The notes under the pieces: model-generated
Databases searched by the model: none
What the model saw: only the letters and a program-made list of their open reading frames with translations
What the model was told of the DNA's origin: nothing
Source: Candidatus Cloacimonetes bacterium HGW-Cloacimonetes-2
Lineage (GTDB): Bacteria > Cloacimonadota > Cloacimonadia > Cloacimonadales > Cloacimonadaceae
Length of the DNA stretch: 64,000 bases
Assembly: GCA_002842035.1 (NCBI GenBank)
Contig: PHBP01000011.1
Coordinates: 23,163 to 87,162, forward strand
Reading direction: 5' to 3'
Position numbers and translations under genes: made by a program
In this document: in pieces, positions 1 to 8,263 of the stretch
Layout of the letters: each line of letters opens with the position of its first letter
Numbering within the stretch: position 1 is the stretch's first letter

Positions 1-1
1 C

Positions 2-484
2 CCTATGCTGTTTCCCCCATCGGAAGAGATCATCAAATGGAACTCACACGAGCATCTTGAAAGCGGTCTGCGCACCGATCAAGCTGCCGCTATGGTCGCA
101 ATGAAGGATAAGCGTGATCGCAAACGCGAACACATTGCTTTAGCCTGTGCCCGTTATCCACGGATTGCTGTGTATGGCTCAGGATCTCGCCGAATCTTTG
201 CCTATGGCTCGACCGCTCTCGAGATTCGTGAAGCACTGCAGAATCTTGACGATAGCTATCAACTGATAGTCCCGATTTACCTTGAACCCTTACCCGTAGA
301 TCAACTTTTGCCTTACACAGATAGCCCTGCGCTGGTAATTGAGCACAATTCCCAGCCGCGTTTTGCCACTTTCCTCAAAGAGAAGATCGGACTCGAGACC
401 AGACAAAACATCCTAAAGTATGATGGAAGAGCTTGGGATCCTCTGGTGCTTGCAACAAAGATCAAGGAGGCTTTCGATGCGTAA
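2..484 (+). CDS. korA: 2-oxoacid:ferredoxin oxidoreductase alpha subunit, C-terminal part (5' end outside window)
   Basis: This is the C-terminal part of the alpha subunit of a 2-oxoacid:ferredoxin oxidoreductase, which oxidatively decarboxylates a 2-oxoacid to its acyl-CoA and passes electrons to ferredoxin. The reading frame is open to the left edge, so the true start lies outside. What is visible resembles the last domain of KorA/PorA: a beta-alpha segment (RIAVYGSGSRRIFAYGSTA) followed by a domain with IVPIYLEPLP and ALVIEHNSQ. The stop overlaps the start of korB by 8 bp, so the two subunits are translationally coupled. The visible part cannot tell whether the substrate is 2-oxoglutarate, pyruvate, a branched-chain 2-oxoacid or another. 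Confidence 0.8.
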   Translation, partial: PMLFPPSEEIIKWNSHEHLESGLRTDQAAAMVAMKDKRDRKREHIALACARYPRIAVYGSGSRRIFAYGSTALEIREALQNLDDSYQLIVPIYLEPLPVDQLLPYTDSPALVIEHNSQPRFATFLKEKIGLETRQNILKYDGRAWDPLVLATKIKEAFDA

Positions 485-1313
485 TCTTGATACCCCAAAA
501 GCCAATACATGGTGTCCTGCTTGTGGAAACTTTGGCATACTCAACGCAGTAAAAGCCGGATTCAAACAGCTTTTTGACCAGGGACTCGATCCTGCAAAAC
601 TGATGATCACCTGTGGCATCGGTTGCCATGGAAAGATCTTTGACTACCTGAATATCTCCGGAATATACGGGCTCCACGGTCGAGCAGTGGCTACAGCCTC
701 CGGTATCAAGCTGGCCAATCCTGAGCTCACTGTCGTAAGCTTTGGCGGTGATGGTGATAGTCTGGGTGAAGGCTTGGAACACACTCTCTTTGCCGCAAAA
801 CGTAATCTGGATATGACTCTGATCCTGCATAATAATGGTAACTACGGGCTTACGACCGGGCAGTTTTCACCCCTAAGTCCTATCGGATTCAGAGGTCTGT
901 CAACTCCTCAGGGCAGTGCGGAACAACCCTTTGATGCTATCCCTCTGCTTCTGGCTGCCGGTGCGAGCTTCGTGGCTCGTTCTTACTCTGCAAATCCCAA
1001 ACATTTGGCGGAAATCCTCGTCAAAGCAGTGATGCACAGAGGCTTTTCTTTTATCGAAGTACTACAACCCTGCGTAAGCTACAACAACACGTATCAATAC
1101 TATAATAGCAGAATCAAGATGCTGGATCAAATCCCCTCAGACGTCTACGAAGCCATGCGTCTTGCCAAGGATAAGGATCACAGCTATCTGGGTATTTATC
1201 AGGCAGAAAAGCGTGATCTCTTTGAAGATCTCTCATCAGGATTTGCTAATCCCGTGAAAGAAAGCCCCGCTTTCCGAGAAAGAATTGAGACTCTGAGAAC
1301 AATGTACAAATGA
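477..1313 (+). CDS. korB: 2-oxoacid:ferredoxin oxidoreductase beta subunit (TPP-binding)
   Basis: Beta subunit of the same oxidoreductase; it carries thiamine diphosphate and one [4Fe-4S] cluster. The cluster ligands are visible as WCPACG near residue 13 and CGIGC near residue 47. The TPP/Mg motif is GDGDSLGEG followed by HNNGNYGLTTGQ. The C-terminal VLQPCVSYNN matches the family. The start is the ATG at 477, preceded by AAGGAGG at 464-470; a longer frame from 420 would run into korA. At 278 aa it has the usual length for a stand-alone beta subunit. Its stop shares ATGA with the next gene. The exact 2-oxoacid substrate is not determined. Confidence 0.9.
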   Translation: MRNLDTPKANTWCPACGNFGILNAVKAGFKQLFDQGLDPAKLMITCGIGCHGKIFDYLNISGIYGLHGRAVATASGIKLANPELTVVSFGGDGDSLGEGLEHTLFAAKRNLDMTLILHNNGNYGLTTGQFSPLSPIGFRGLSTPQGSAEQPFDAIPLLLAAGASFVARSYSANPKHLAEILVKAVMHRGFSFIEVLQPCVSYNNTYQYYNSRIKMLDQIPSDVYEAMRLAKDKDHSYLGIYQAEKRDLFEDLSSGFANPVKESPAFRERIETLRTMYK

Positions 1314-2101
1314 AAAAGCGTAGTACAGCATCCAGACTGATTGTTCAGAGCATATTCTTTCTCTTGTCGATGGCAATCCTGGCTTTCGTAATCATAGTTG
1401 GCAAGAAAGCCATCCACAATGCCTGTCCCTACGCCTCTGTATGCTTTGGCTTGAATTATCAACAGTTACTGGGCTTGAGCTCCGGGATATTCCTTTTTAG
1501 CACGCTGCTTGGTTTTGCTATATTGATCTCATCGATCTTTCTCGGCAGGAAGTTTTGCTCCTGGATCTGCCCCCTTGGCAGCATTCAGGAAGCTTTGTAT
1601 CAGCTCCGCAGCAGACGATATCGTATGAAGCAGCGAGTGCCTTTTTATATAGAGCACAAGCTGGCATTCCTAAAGTACCTGATCCTGGCATTTACCGTGA
1701 TCTCTGCCATAGCAGGTCTGGCTTATCTGTTTATCCGCTTCTGTCCGTTCTATGCCCTCTCGATGCTTCCCAGACTTGCCATTCCGGGCTTGGCACTACT
1801 TGCGCTGATCCTGGTAGCCGGACTCTTTATCGAGCGCTTTTGGTGTCGCTTTTTGTGCCCCTATGCAGCTCTGCTCAATATCTTTCAAGCATTGGGCAAG
1901 CTCTTTGGCATCAGACGCCTGATGATTCAACGGAATCTGGAGAGTTGCAACGACTGCAGGCTCTGCGTGCTATACTGCCCGATGAATATCAATCTCTGTG
2001 AATACGAATATGTGGAGGATGCCAATTGCATCCACTGTGAGATATGTGCCCAAAGATGCCCTAAGGGAAGTTTGAATCCCGATTGCAAGGAGGAATTATG
2101 A
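1310..2101 (+). CDS. NapH-like membrane 4Fe-4S protein
   Basis: Integral membrane iron-sulfur protein of the NapH/CcoG-like 4Fe-4S family, 263 aa. I see about five hydrophobic segments: near residues 12-32, 48-75, 100-128, 135-152 and 155-172. Two CxxxCP motifs typical of the family are present (CSWICPLGS and CRFLCPYAALLN). At the C-terminus are two ferredoxin-type clusters (CNDCRLCVLYCP and CIHCEICAQRCP). The start overlaps the korB stop (ATGA), and the next gene overlaps its end. Placed between a 2-oxoacid:ferredoxin oxidoreductase and a membrane-anchored ferredoxin, it is a candidate to pass electrons from reduced ferredoxin into or across the membrane. That role is inference. Confidence 0.8.
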   Translation: MKKRSTASRLIVQSIFFLLSMAILAFVIIVGKKAIHNACPYASVCFGLNYQQLLGLSSGIFLFSTLLGFAILISSIFLGRKFCSWICPLGSIQEALYQLRSRRYRMKQRVPFYIEHKLAFLKYLILAFTVISAIAGLAYLFIRFCPFYALSMLPRLAIPGLALLALILVAGLFIERFWCRFLCPYAALLNIFQALGKLFGIRRLMIQRNLESCNDCRLCVLYCPMNINLCEYEYVEDANCIHCEICAQRCPKGSLNPDCKEEL

Positions 2102-2634
2102 AACACGTTCTTCAGATCATCCTGATAGTCGCCCTTCTTAGCTTGGGCATCATCCAAATAATGATTGCCAAAGGCTTTTTTATCCCCCGGGATCTGGAAA
2201 AAGTCTGCCCGGTCGATGCTATCACGATGGTAAATGGAAAAGCTGTTATCGATCCCATCAAGTGTATCGGTTGCCGACGTTGCGTCGATGGCATCCCAAT
2301 CAGAAAAAATGATCCAAGGCCAATAGAGATACCACTTGCAGATTCTGTAGCTGCAATTCTTCCTGCGCAACCAGCCAGTCCGATTGTGAGCCCTCCCCAT
2401 CGCAATCCGCAAAAACCCAATCCTCCTGCACAGACCGTCTTGAGCTATCGGGTCGATTCATCCAAGTGCATCGGCTGCCAATTATGTGTCTCAGCCTGCC
2501 CGACGGGAGCTATCTCTATGCAGGGAGAAAAGGCTGTAATTGACCAGTCCAAATGTATCAGTTGCGGCATCTGCGTTAATGGCAATGGACAAGACTACGA
2601 TGGCTGCCCTGTAAGTGCAATCAGCCGTAGATAG
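2098..2634 (+). CDS. Membrane-anchored ferredoxin with several 4Fe-4S motifs
   Basis: A 178-aa protein with an N-terminal membrane segment (about residues 4-26) followed by ferredoxin domains. The first region has a lone CPVDA and CIGCRRC. A linker rich in proline follows (about residues 75-110). A complete dicluster ferredoxin comes last (CIGCQLCVSACP, then CISCGICVNGNGQDYDGCP). The start chosen is the ATG at 2098, with GGAGG five bases upstream; an in-frame start at 2083 lies inside the previous gene and lacks such a site. The first domain has lost one of the usual four-Cys motifs (CVDGIP instead of CVxxCP), so it may hold fewer clusters than two full ferredoxin domains would. Confidence 0.75.
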   Translation: MKHVLQIILIVALLSLGIIQIMIAKGFFIPRDLEKVCPVDAITMVNGKAVIDPIKCIGCRRCVDGIPIRKNDPRPIEIPLADSVAAILPAQPASPIVSPPHRNPQKPNPPAQTVLSYRVDSSKCIGCQLCVSACPTGAISMQGEKAVIDQSKCISCGICVNGNGQDYDGCPVSAISRR

Positions 2635-2651
2635 TATTCTCCCGGACTAGT

Positions 2652-2757
2652 TACTCACAATCATTCTTCCCTGCTTGAATGCTTGGGTGATCCCCTGGTG
2701 ATCCCCTGGTGATCCTCTTGTGAGTACCAAGGAATCGCCAATGTAGTGTGAAGGATT
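2652..2757. repeat. 11-bp-period intergenic repeat, locus A
   Basis: Lies between convergent genes. From 2670 the sequence reads as successive 11-bp units. The clearest are three copies of GGTGATCCCCT or its variant at 2686-2696, 2697-2707 and 2708-2718. Weaker units continue in phase to about 2757. The core is bounded by a perfect 9-bp inverted repeat, TACTCACAA (2652-2660) and TTGTGAGTA (2718-2726). The array from 2670 is clearly related in sequence to the one at 51596, and shares only the 11-bp period with the other sites. Confidence 0.8.
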
Positions 2758-2826
2758 CACGGCAGTATTCAAAAGGAAGGCAGAATGGATGAAGGCGGTC
2801 TTAGCCAGGATACTCAATATATCCCG

Positions 2827-4743
2827 TCAGTGCTTGGGGTGGGAAAACTCAATGACCAGTATTGTAATGTCGTCGTATTGTTTATCAGGATTGGAAAATT
2901 TGCGTGCAGCGCTCAGGATCGCCTTGGCAGTGGTTTCGGGATTGGGATTCTGAAGCTTGGCGATTGTCTCCTCAAGGCGTTCTATCCCAAAGAAGTTTTC
3001 ACTGCTACTCATCGACTCGGTGATGCCATCGGTTACAAGAATGATCTCATCCGTGGGATCAAGTTGCAAGCTGCTACCTCCGATCTTTAGATTAGGAAAC
3101 ACTCCCAATGCTGTGGAATGCGTCTCGGCAAGCTTTTGGTACTGGTTATTTGCTTTTCGGATGAATAGCGGAACGTGCCCGGCATTGGTATAGCTCAATC
3201 TGCCGGATTTGAGATCGATAAAACCGAGGATTATAGTGACAAAATTTGATTCGATATTATTGCTGCACAGGAAATTATTCAGATCAGCAGCTAGTTCCTG
3301 TGGCGTCTGGAAACTGGCACCTTTGGCGCGTATATGGGTGCTTACCATCGTCATCGTCATTGCAGCCACAATCCCTTTTCCTACCACATCAGCGATAGCA
3401 AAGCAGAAGGTATTATCATCAATGGCAAAATAATCGTACAGATCGCCGCCGATGTCCCCTGCCGGCTCTAGAATCCCATGGATTCTGAGGCAATCGTGGA
3501 ACTGATTTGTCGAGACGTTTCTGGGGATCAGGTTGCGCTGGATGGTCGATGCGAAAAGAACTTCGGTCATTATGCGGTTTTTTTCTTCGGTAGTCTTTCG
3601 CAGGTTTTCGATATAATCCGAGAGTGAATCTCTCATCGTCTCGAATGAATTGGTAAGCATCTGTAACTCATAGAAATCGCTGGAATGAGGGATCACAGTA
3701 TCGAAATCTCCGGAGCCCACTCGTTCCACAGCGGCTGTGAGTGCTGAAAGTGGTTTATTGATGTGCCTGATACGCAATAAGAGTATTACAGCAAGCAAGA
3801 GAAAAGCAATTGCAGATGCAATACCCTGGATCAGAGTCAGTAGATTCAGATCCCGGAAGATGGTCCGCTCACTCATTAGCACTGCCAAAGACCAACCGTT
3901 GGATTTGAGCGGAGCGTAGGTAATCCAGTAATCCTCAAACATATGCTTACCGCCCAGTTTCTGCACACCGCTACGTCCATAGATCATATCCTGCCCTATC
4001 TTGCGCAGTTCTTCATCATTGTATTCTTCTGCCAGAGAGAATATGCCGTAATTCATTACCAGACTATCGATCTGGCTGGAAACGAATGTGCCGTTGTTGG
4101 TGAGGAGTAGCATCTTACCGATTTGTTGGCGAGAGTCGGTACTGATCATCTGCTGTAGTTTTGAAAGCTGGGTATCGAGCCGCAGGATGCCGATGTATCG
4201 ACCATTACTGATTATCGGAATAGAATATGAACTGATCAGAGTCTGACTGCCAGCCCTGTCATACCAGGGCTCAGACCAGCGCTGTTCACCGCTCATTATC
4301 GGTATCTGATACCAATCCTCATAGGGATATTCCTCTGGATTAAGTATATTCACAACCAGTTCAGTATTTCTAACAAAATACACTTGGGCTCGCGGCTGAT
4401 TTTGGATGCTCGGTTCATAAGCCATGCACAATGAGCTGATGTCAGGATTTTCTCTCAGGGCTGCTGCCACCATAAGCTGAAACTGCTCTCCGGTGATCAA
4501 GCCTGCCTGCACAGAATAGCGTATATTACGGGCCAGAAGCTGGATTCTGGAGAGTTTACCCTCGATACGATTGATATTCTCATTCACAAGCAGAGAGACG
4601 GTATTTGAGGCGTTTGCTCTCATAACTCCGCTCATCAGGAAATGCGTCACAGAGATCTGCACTACCGTGATCAGTAGAATAAACAGAGAGATGAATGCCA
4701 CTACCTGGTAGGTAAGGCTTTTGCTTCTGAGCCTACGGAGCAT
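2827..4743 (-). CDS. Membrane sensor PP2C/SpoIIE-type serine phosphatase
   Basis: A 638-aa membrane-bound protein phosphatase. A first transmembrane helix (about residues 12-36) is followed by an extracytoplasmic region of some 260 residues that looks like a double-Cache sensor. A second helix (about 300-325) leads into a HAMP-like linker (RIRHINKPLSALTAAVERV). The C-terminal SpoIIE/PP2C domain shows its acidic metal-binding motifs: GDIGGDLYDYF, ADVVGKG, TNAGHVPLF and LVTDGITES. Such proteins usually dephosphorylate an anti-sigma-factor antagonist or similar partner; none is encoded nearby. The ATG at 4743 was chosen because it follows AAGAGG and overlaps the upstream gene by only 11 bp; upstream in-frame codons lie within that gene. 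Confidence 0.88.
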   Translation of the reverse strand: MLRRLRSKSLTYQVVAFISLFILLITVVQISVTHFLMSGVMRANASNTVSLLVNENINRIEGKLSRIQLLARNIRYSVQAGLITGEQFQLMVAAALRENPDISSLCMAYEPSIQNQPRAQVYFVRNTELVVNILNPEEYPYEDWYQIPIMSGEQRWSEPWYDRAGSQTLISSYSIPIISNGRYIGILRLDTQLSKLQQMISTDSRQQIGKMLLLTNNGTFVSSQIDSLVMNYGIFSLAEEYNDEELRKIGQDMIYGRSGVQKLGGKHMFEDYWITYAPLKSNGWSLAVLMSERTIFRDLNLLTLIQGIASAIAFLLLAVILLLRIRHINKPLSALTAAVERVGSGDFDTVIPHSSDFYELQMLTNSFETMRDSLSDYIENLRKTTEEKNRIMTEVLFASTIQRNLIPRNVSTNQFHDCLRIHGILEPAGDIGGDLYDYFAIDDNTFCFAIADVVGKGIVAAMTMTMVSTHIRAKGASFQTPQELAADLNNFLCSNNIESNFVTIILGFIDLKSGRLSYTNAGHVPLFIRKANNQYQKLAETHSTALGVFPNLKIGGSSLQLDPTDEIILVTDGITESMSSSENFFGIERLEETIAKLQNPNPETTAKAILSAARKFSNPDKQYDDITILVIEFSHPKH

Positions 4744-5797
4744 TGGGCACAAACCTCTTGTATTCAATAGGAGTGGTAAGCTGGCCATTCTCCAGCAGCA
4801 GGGCTTGAGCTTGGTCAAACGAGTCCTTTTGGAGCTTGCCAACTACACCGGGCTTTGCCAGTACTATATCTCTCATCTCCTGCAGCATCCAGCGCTGATG
4901 CGGTCGGTTTGCAGGGATATGGTCTCTGCGCATTATATCCAGGACTATCTCCAGAGCTTCCTCTTCGTGGTTGATTGCATACAGCCAGCCTTCCATAGTG
5001 GCTTCGGCAAAATCTCTGCTGAGTTCTTTATTTTTGAGGAAAAACTCTTCTGTGCAGTATATACCATCCTCTGGAATATCCAGACCCTGTTCGCTCATTC
5101 TTACCAGAAACAGCTCCTCATAATCGATTCCGGCTTGATAGATACGGTGAAGCTCGTTGTAACTCATCACGTTCATCGCATCAATCGGGCCCTTGAGAAA
5201 GAGATTGATCGAGTAATCAATCGGAATGACCTGAACTTCGAGTTTGTTCCTCTGCAAGAATATATTGGTGAGATCTCTAAATTCTGAATGCCATAGACCT
5301 ATCTTTTTGTAGTTTAGATCTTCAATGCTCTCAATACCGCGCTCGCGCTTGGCAGCGAGCATCAATGAAGATTTCTGGGAGATCTGGCCTAAGTTTACCA
5401 GGAACTTACCATCTCTGTTGTGGCGCATCGCAGTAAGTAAAAACAATGTTGAGAAATCAGTACTGCCTGTACTAAGCGCCGGAATCACCGGAGCATTAGG
5501 CCCACCGTTCTGGATTATCACATCCAGGCCAAAGCGCTCATAGATACCTTTCTCAAGAGCTACATAGAAACCGGCGAACTGAGTTTGATGAGTCCATTGA
5601 GGTAAGAAACGTACAACCCGATAATCTCTTCGGGAGCGGGAATTGTAATAGTGACGATGTCCATCCGTGCTCTCAGTATCCTTTGAACTACAGCTATAGC
5701 AAGATAGGGACACAAATCCCGTCAAGAGCAATAGCAATATTGCTCTGATGCCAATTCTCTCAGCTTTGAAAAAACTAAACCTGAAGCGTATGAACAA
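4733..5797 (-). CDS. ABC-type solute-binding lipoprotein, NMT1/SsuA family
   Basis: A 354-aa periplasmic binding protein of the NMT1/THI5/SsuA type (nitrate, sulfonate, taurine or thiamine-precursor binders). An N-terminal hydrophobic stretch ends in LSCYSCSS, a lipobox-like site, so it is probably lipid-anchored. The family signature FAGFYVALEKGIYERFG is seen near residue 75. The start is a TTG with GGAG five bases upstream and an in-frame TGA immediately before it; no ATG is available. The RBS lies beside a small hairpin (5805-5823) whose arm covers part of it. No permease or ATPase gene is adjacent. Its 3' end overlaps the sensor phosphatase, suggesting that it supplies that phosphatase with a ligand signal rather than, or as well as, feeding a transporter. 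This is inference. Confidence 0.8.
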   Translation of the reverse strand: MFIRFRFSFFKAERIGIRAILLLLLTGFVSLSCYSCSSKDTESTDGHRHYYNSRSRRDYRVVRFLPQWTHQTQFAGFYVALEKGIYERFGLDVIIQNGGPNAPVIPALSTGSTDFSTLFLLTAMRHNRDGKFLVNLGQISQKSSLMLAAKRERGIESIEDLNYKKIGLWHSEFRDLTNIFLQRNKLEVQVIPIDYSINLFLKGPIDAMNVMSYNELHRIYQAGIDYEELFLVRMSEQGLDIPEDGIYCTEEFFLKNKELSRDFAEATMEGWLYAINHEEEALEIVLDIMRRDHIPANRPHQRWMLQEMRDIVLAKPGVVGKLQKDSFDQAQALLLENGQLTTPIEYKRFVPNAP

Positions 5798-5924
5798 TCA
5801 AACTCCAATTACACAGGAATTGGTCAAAAATCAGATACACAAATTCCTAATCCAAAACCGATGAACACTAAGGATATCTCAGCATCCAAGGCTGGAACTA
5901 TTGCGCAAGAGAAAAAGACCCTTA

Positions 5925-5961
5925 AACGTCGATAATAGCCATGATAGACGTTGATAGACGT
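5925..5961. repeat. Short tandem repeat with inverted arms (locus B)
   Basis: Two copies of TGATAGACGT in tandem (5942-5951 and 5952-5961). An inverted hexamer pair, AACGTC (5925-5930) and GACGTT (5947-5952), sits across the first copy. The period is 10 bp here, not 11, so membership in the 11-bp family is uncertain. The stretches 5824-5924 and 5962-6055 hold nothing I recognise. Confidence 0.4.
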
Positions 5962-6055
5962 CAACAGCACACTGTCAGACTATCAGAATCTTTTGTAATA
6001 TATGAAGATAGCCTGGATGAAATCACTTGATAATCTTGCAATAAATTACGTGACC

Positions 6056-6319
6056 TTATCTGATGAAGCTTATCTTTGATCGGACAGCAAGCTGCTTACC
6101 GGTCTTTAGTACTGCCGGATATACTCCATTTGCGTAGAACTCACCCCGGAAATCTCAACCATCACACTCAAGAGATTGGGTAGTGCTGTTCGTCGTATCT
6201 ACCGGGATGGTTCGCAGCAATTGTCCTCTCAGTTTATATAGCTTGAACTCTCTGTTCTGATGGTCTCTCGTTGTGTGTAGCAAGACCTCAATCCTGGTAC
6301 TGACACCTCGTTGAGGGAT
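6056..6319 (-). pseudogene. Decayed C-terminal T9SS sorting domain (gene relic)
   Basis: Read on the minus strand, 6319 to 6056 encodes a recognisable T9SS/FlgD-like C-terminal domain interrupted by a stop. The frame gives STRIEVLLHTTRD, then EFKLYKLRGQLLRTIP, a spacer ending QSLECDG, an in-frame TGA at 6155-6157, then DFRGEFYANGVYPAVLKTG and a basic tail ending KISFIR and a TAA. The order strand, YxLRGQL, W/C-DG-D, G-GVY, basic end matches the tails of the intact proteins at 18665 and 61768. A second stop at 6320-6322 ends the frame upstream. I see no matching N-terminal body, so this is a leftover tail of a lost secreted protein. Confidence 0.6.
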
Positions 6320-6487
6320 TTATCTGAGAACTAAAGGCTCTGTCAAGCTTTGTTCCGTATGAAGAACCGCTTACATCATAACTTGCTGATGCTTTTCTGC
6401 CAAGTGCTTTGTATGTACTAATTGATTGAGATATTGTAGATAAAGACCGATTGATAAAGGGATTCTTGCAGGCTGCACTCTCCCTTC

Positions 6488-6606
6488 TTACTGCATAGAC
6501 TATCGGATATCAAAAGCAATTCAAGAGCAAATCAAGTGGAACGTCATTCGACTTGATTTCCTCTTGATTTGCTCTTGATTTGCTTTTGTCTATAGGGAAG
6601 CAGTAA
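6488..6606. repeat. 11-bp-period repeat inside a long hairpin, locus C
   Basis: Three 11-bp units at 6552-6562, 6563-6573 and 6574-6584 (CTTGATTTCCT, then CTTGATTTGCT twice). The segment 6512-6536 is the inverted complement of 6563-6587 with one mismatch in 25, so the array folds back on a left arm that carries the complementary units. Outer arms TTACTGCATAGAC (6488-6500) and GTCTAT plus GCAGTAA (6588-6593, 6600-6606) extend the stem with a 6-nt bulge. It lies in the 850-bp gene-free stretch before the pyrG 3' end. Confidence 0.8.
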
Positions 6607-6647
6607 GGATAAGCTGACCCACGATCACTTGTTAGATGTCCGTAGTC

Positions 6648-8237
6648 TCACTTTATAGCCGCCTTTACGAAATCTCTAAATAGCGGATGTGGTCTGTTTG
6701 GTCTCGACTTGAATTCGGGATGAAACTGCACTCCGACATAGAACTTTTTCGCAGGCAGCTCAATCATCTCGACCAGGAGATTATCCTGAGAAGTCCCGAC
6801 AATACGCATTCCTTTTTGCTCCATTATCTCCCGATAGGCATTATTAAACTCATAGCGGTGGCGATGACGTTCGTGGATCAGTTGTTTCCCGTAAGCCTTG
6901 TAGGAGAGGCTGTCTTTCTTGAGCAAGCAATCATAAGAACCCAGCCTCATAGTGCCGCCAACTTTATCTATATAAAGCTGATCTTCCATCAAGTGAATCA
7001 CCGGATGCGCCACTGTCTCGTCAAATTCGGTGCTATTACTATCTTTCAATCCGCAGACGTTTTGGGCATACTCAATCGCCGCAACCTGCATCCCCAGGCA
7101 TATCCCAAAGAGCGGTATATCATTAGTTCTGGCATATTCGGCAATAGCGATCTTACCCTCAATTCCACGAATCCCAAATCCACCAGGGATCAGGATGCCA
7201 TCTACATCAGCAAATTCCTTGTTCAAATCACCCGGCTTGAAGTTTCTCTCCGAATCCACCCACTTTAAGACCAGCTTTCTCTTGTGAAAAGCAGCCGAAT
7301 GTCTGAGGGCTTCCTCGACACTCTTGTAAGCATCCTGATGCTTTACATACTTACCGCAGACGGCTATGGTGACTTTGTCTGTAGGATTTGTGCTATTGTG
7401 CAAATATTCATTCCAATCATCCAGATGCATAGGCTTGCATTCCAGCTGAAAGTGCTTGCATATCAGCTCCGGCAGTCCAGCTTTGAGGAAGGTCATCGGC
7501 ACTTCATAGACGCATTTGACGTCGATCGCATTGATCACGTTCTTCGTCGGGACGTTGGTAAATAGAGCTATCTTTCCATAAATCTCATCCTCAAACGGCT
7601 TTTCGCTACGACAGCAGAGTATATCCGGCTGAATACCTATCTCGCGGAGTTTTACGGCGCTATGCTGAGTAGGCTTGGTCTTCAATTCACCCGCTGCTTT
7701 GATATATGGCACATAGGTCAAGAGCACAAATAGTGTATTGTCGGTACCCAGATCAAGCCTGAGCTGTCTGATCGCTTCCACAAAGGGCAAGCTCTCAATA
7801 TCACCGATTGTTCCGCCAATCTCAGTGATCACGATATCATACTTGTCACTCAGCTTTTGGATACGGCTCTTGATCTCATTGGTAACATGCGGGATCACCT
7901 GAACGGTTTTCCCCAGATAGACACCTTTGCGTTCATTCTGCAGTACGCTCTCGTAAATCTGCCCTGCGCTGCAGCTTGAGTGTTTGCTGAGGGCTTCATC
8001 CACGAATCTCTCGTAATGCCCCAGATCCAGATCTGTCTCCGCACCATCATCGGTCACAAAGACCTCTCCGTGTTGAAAGGGACTCATAGTCCCCGGATCA
8101 ACATTCAGGTAAGGATCAAACTTTTGCAAGCCTACCTTGTAACCCATAGACTTCAGCAGCAGACCTATCGATGCTGTTGCAATGCCTTTCCCCAGTGAAG
8201 ATAAAACCCCGCCCATTACGAATATGTATTTGGCCAT
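6648..8237 (-). CDS. pyrG: CTP synthase
   Basis: CTP synthase makes CTP from UTP, ATP and glutamine in the cytoplasm. The 529-aa protein starts MAKYIFVMGGVLSSLGKG, the family's amidoligase P-loop. It continues with DPYLNVDPGTMSPFQHGEVFVTDDGAETDLDLGHYERF in pieces along the N-terminal domain, and GGTIGDIES. The C-terminal glutaminase domain shows the nucleophile motif FGICLGMQ and the late VGVQFHPEF (His and Glu of the triad). Length is normal (about 530-545). The ATG is preceded by GGGAG at a suitable distance. It is separated from the upstream aminotransferase gene by a strong terminator (8264-8295), so it probably has its own promoter in the short remaining gap or depends on readthrough. 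Confidence 0.97.
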   Translation of the reverse strand: MAKYIFVMGGVLSSLGKGIATASIGLLLKSMGYKVGLQKFDPYLNVDPGTMSPFQHGEVFVTDDGAETDLDLGHYERFVDEALSKHSSCSAGQIYESVLQNERKGVYLGKTVQVIPHVTNEIKSRIQKLSDKYDIVITEIGGTIGDIESLPFVEAIRQLRLDLGTDNTLFVLLTYVPYIKAAGELKTKPTQHSAVKLREIGIQPDILCCRSEKPFEDEIYGKIALFTNVPTKNVINAIDVKCVYEVPMTFLKAGLPELICKHFQLECKPMHLDDWNEYLHNSTNPTDKVTIAVCGKYVKHQDAYKSVEEALRHSAAFHKRKLVLKWVDSERNFKPGDLNKEFADVDGILIPGGFGIRGIEGKIAIAEYARTNDIPLFGICLGMQVAAIEYAQNVCGLKDSNSTEFDETVAHPVIHLMEDQLYIDKVGGTMRLGSYDCLLKKDSLSYKAYGKQLIHERHRHRYEFNNAYREIMEQKGMRIVGTSQDNLLVEMIELPAKKFYVGVQFHPEFKSRPNRPHPLFRDFVKAAIK

Positions 8238-8263
8238 TAATCACTCCCGGTAATTGTGTTCAT

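Noticed and set aside
2686..2718. CRISPR-like array
   Set aside because: Units are 11 bp with no spacers and no cas genes in the window; these are tandem repeats, not CRISPR.
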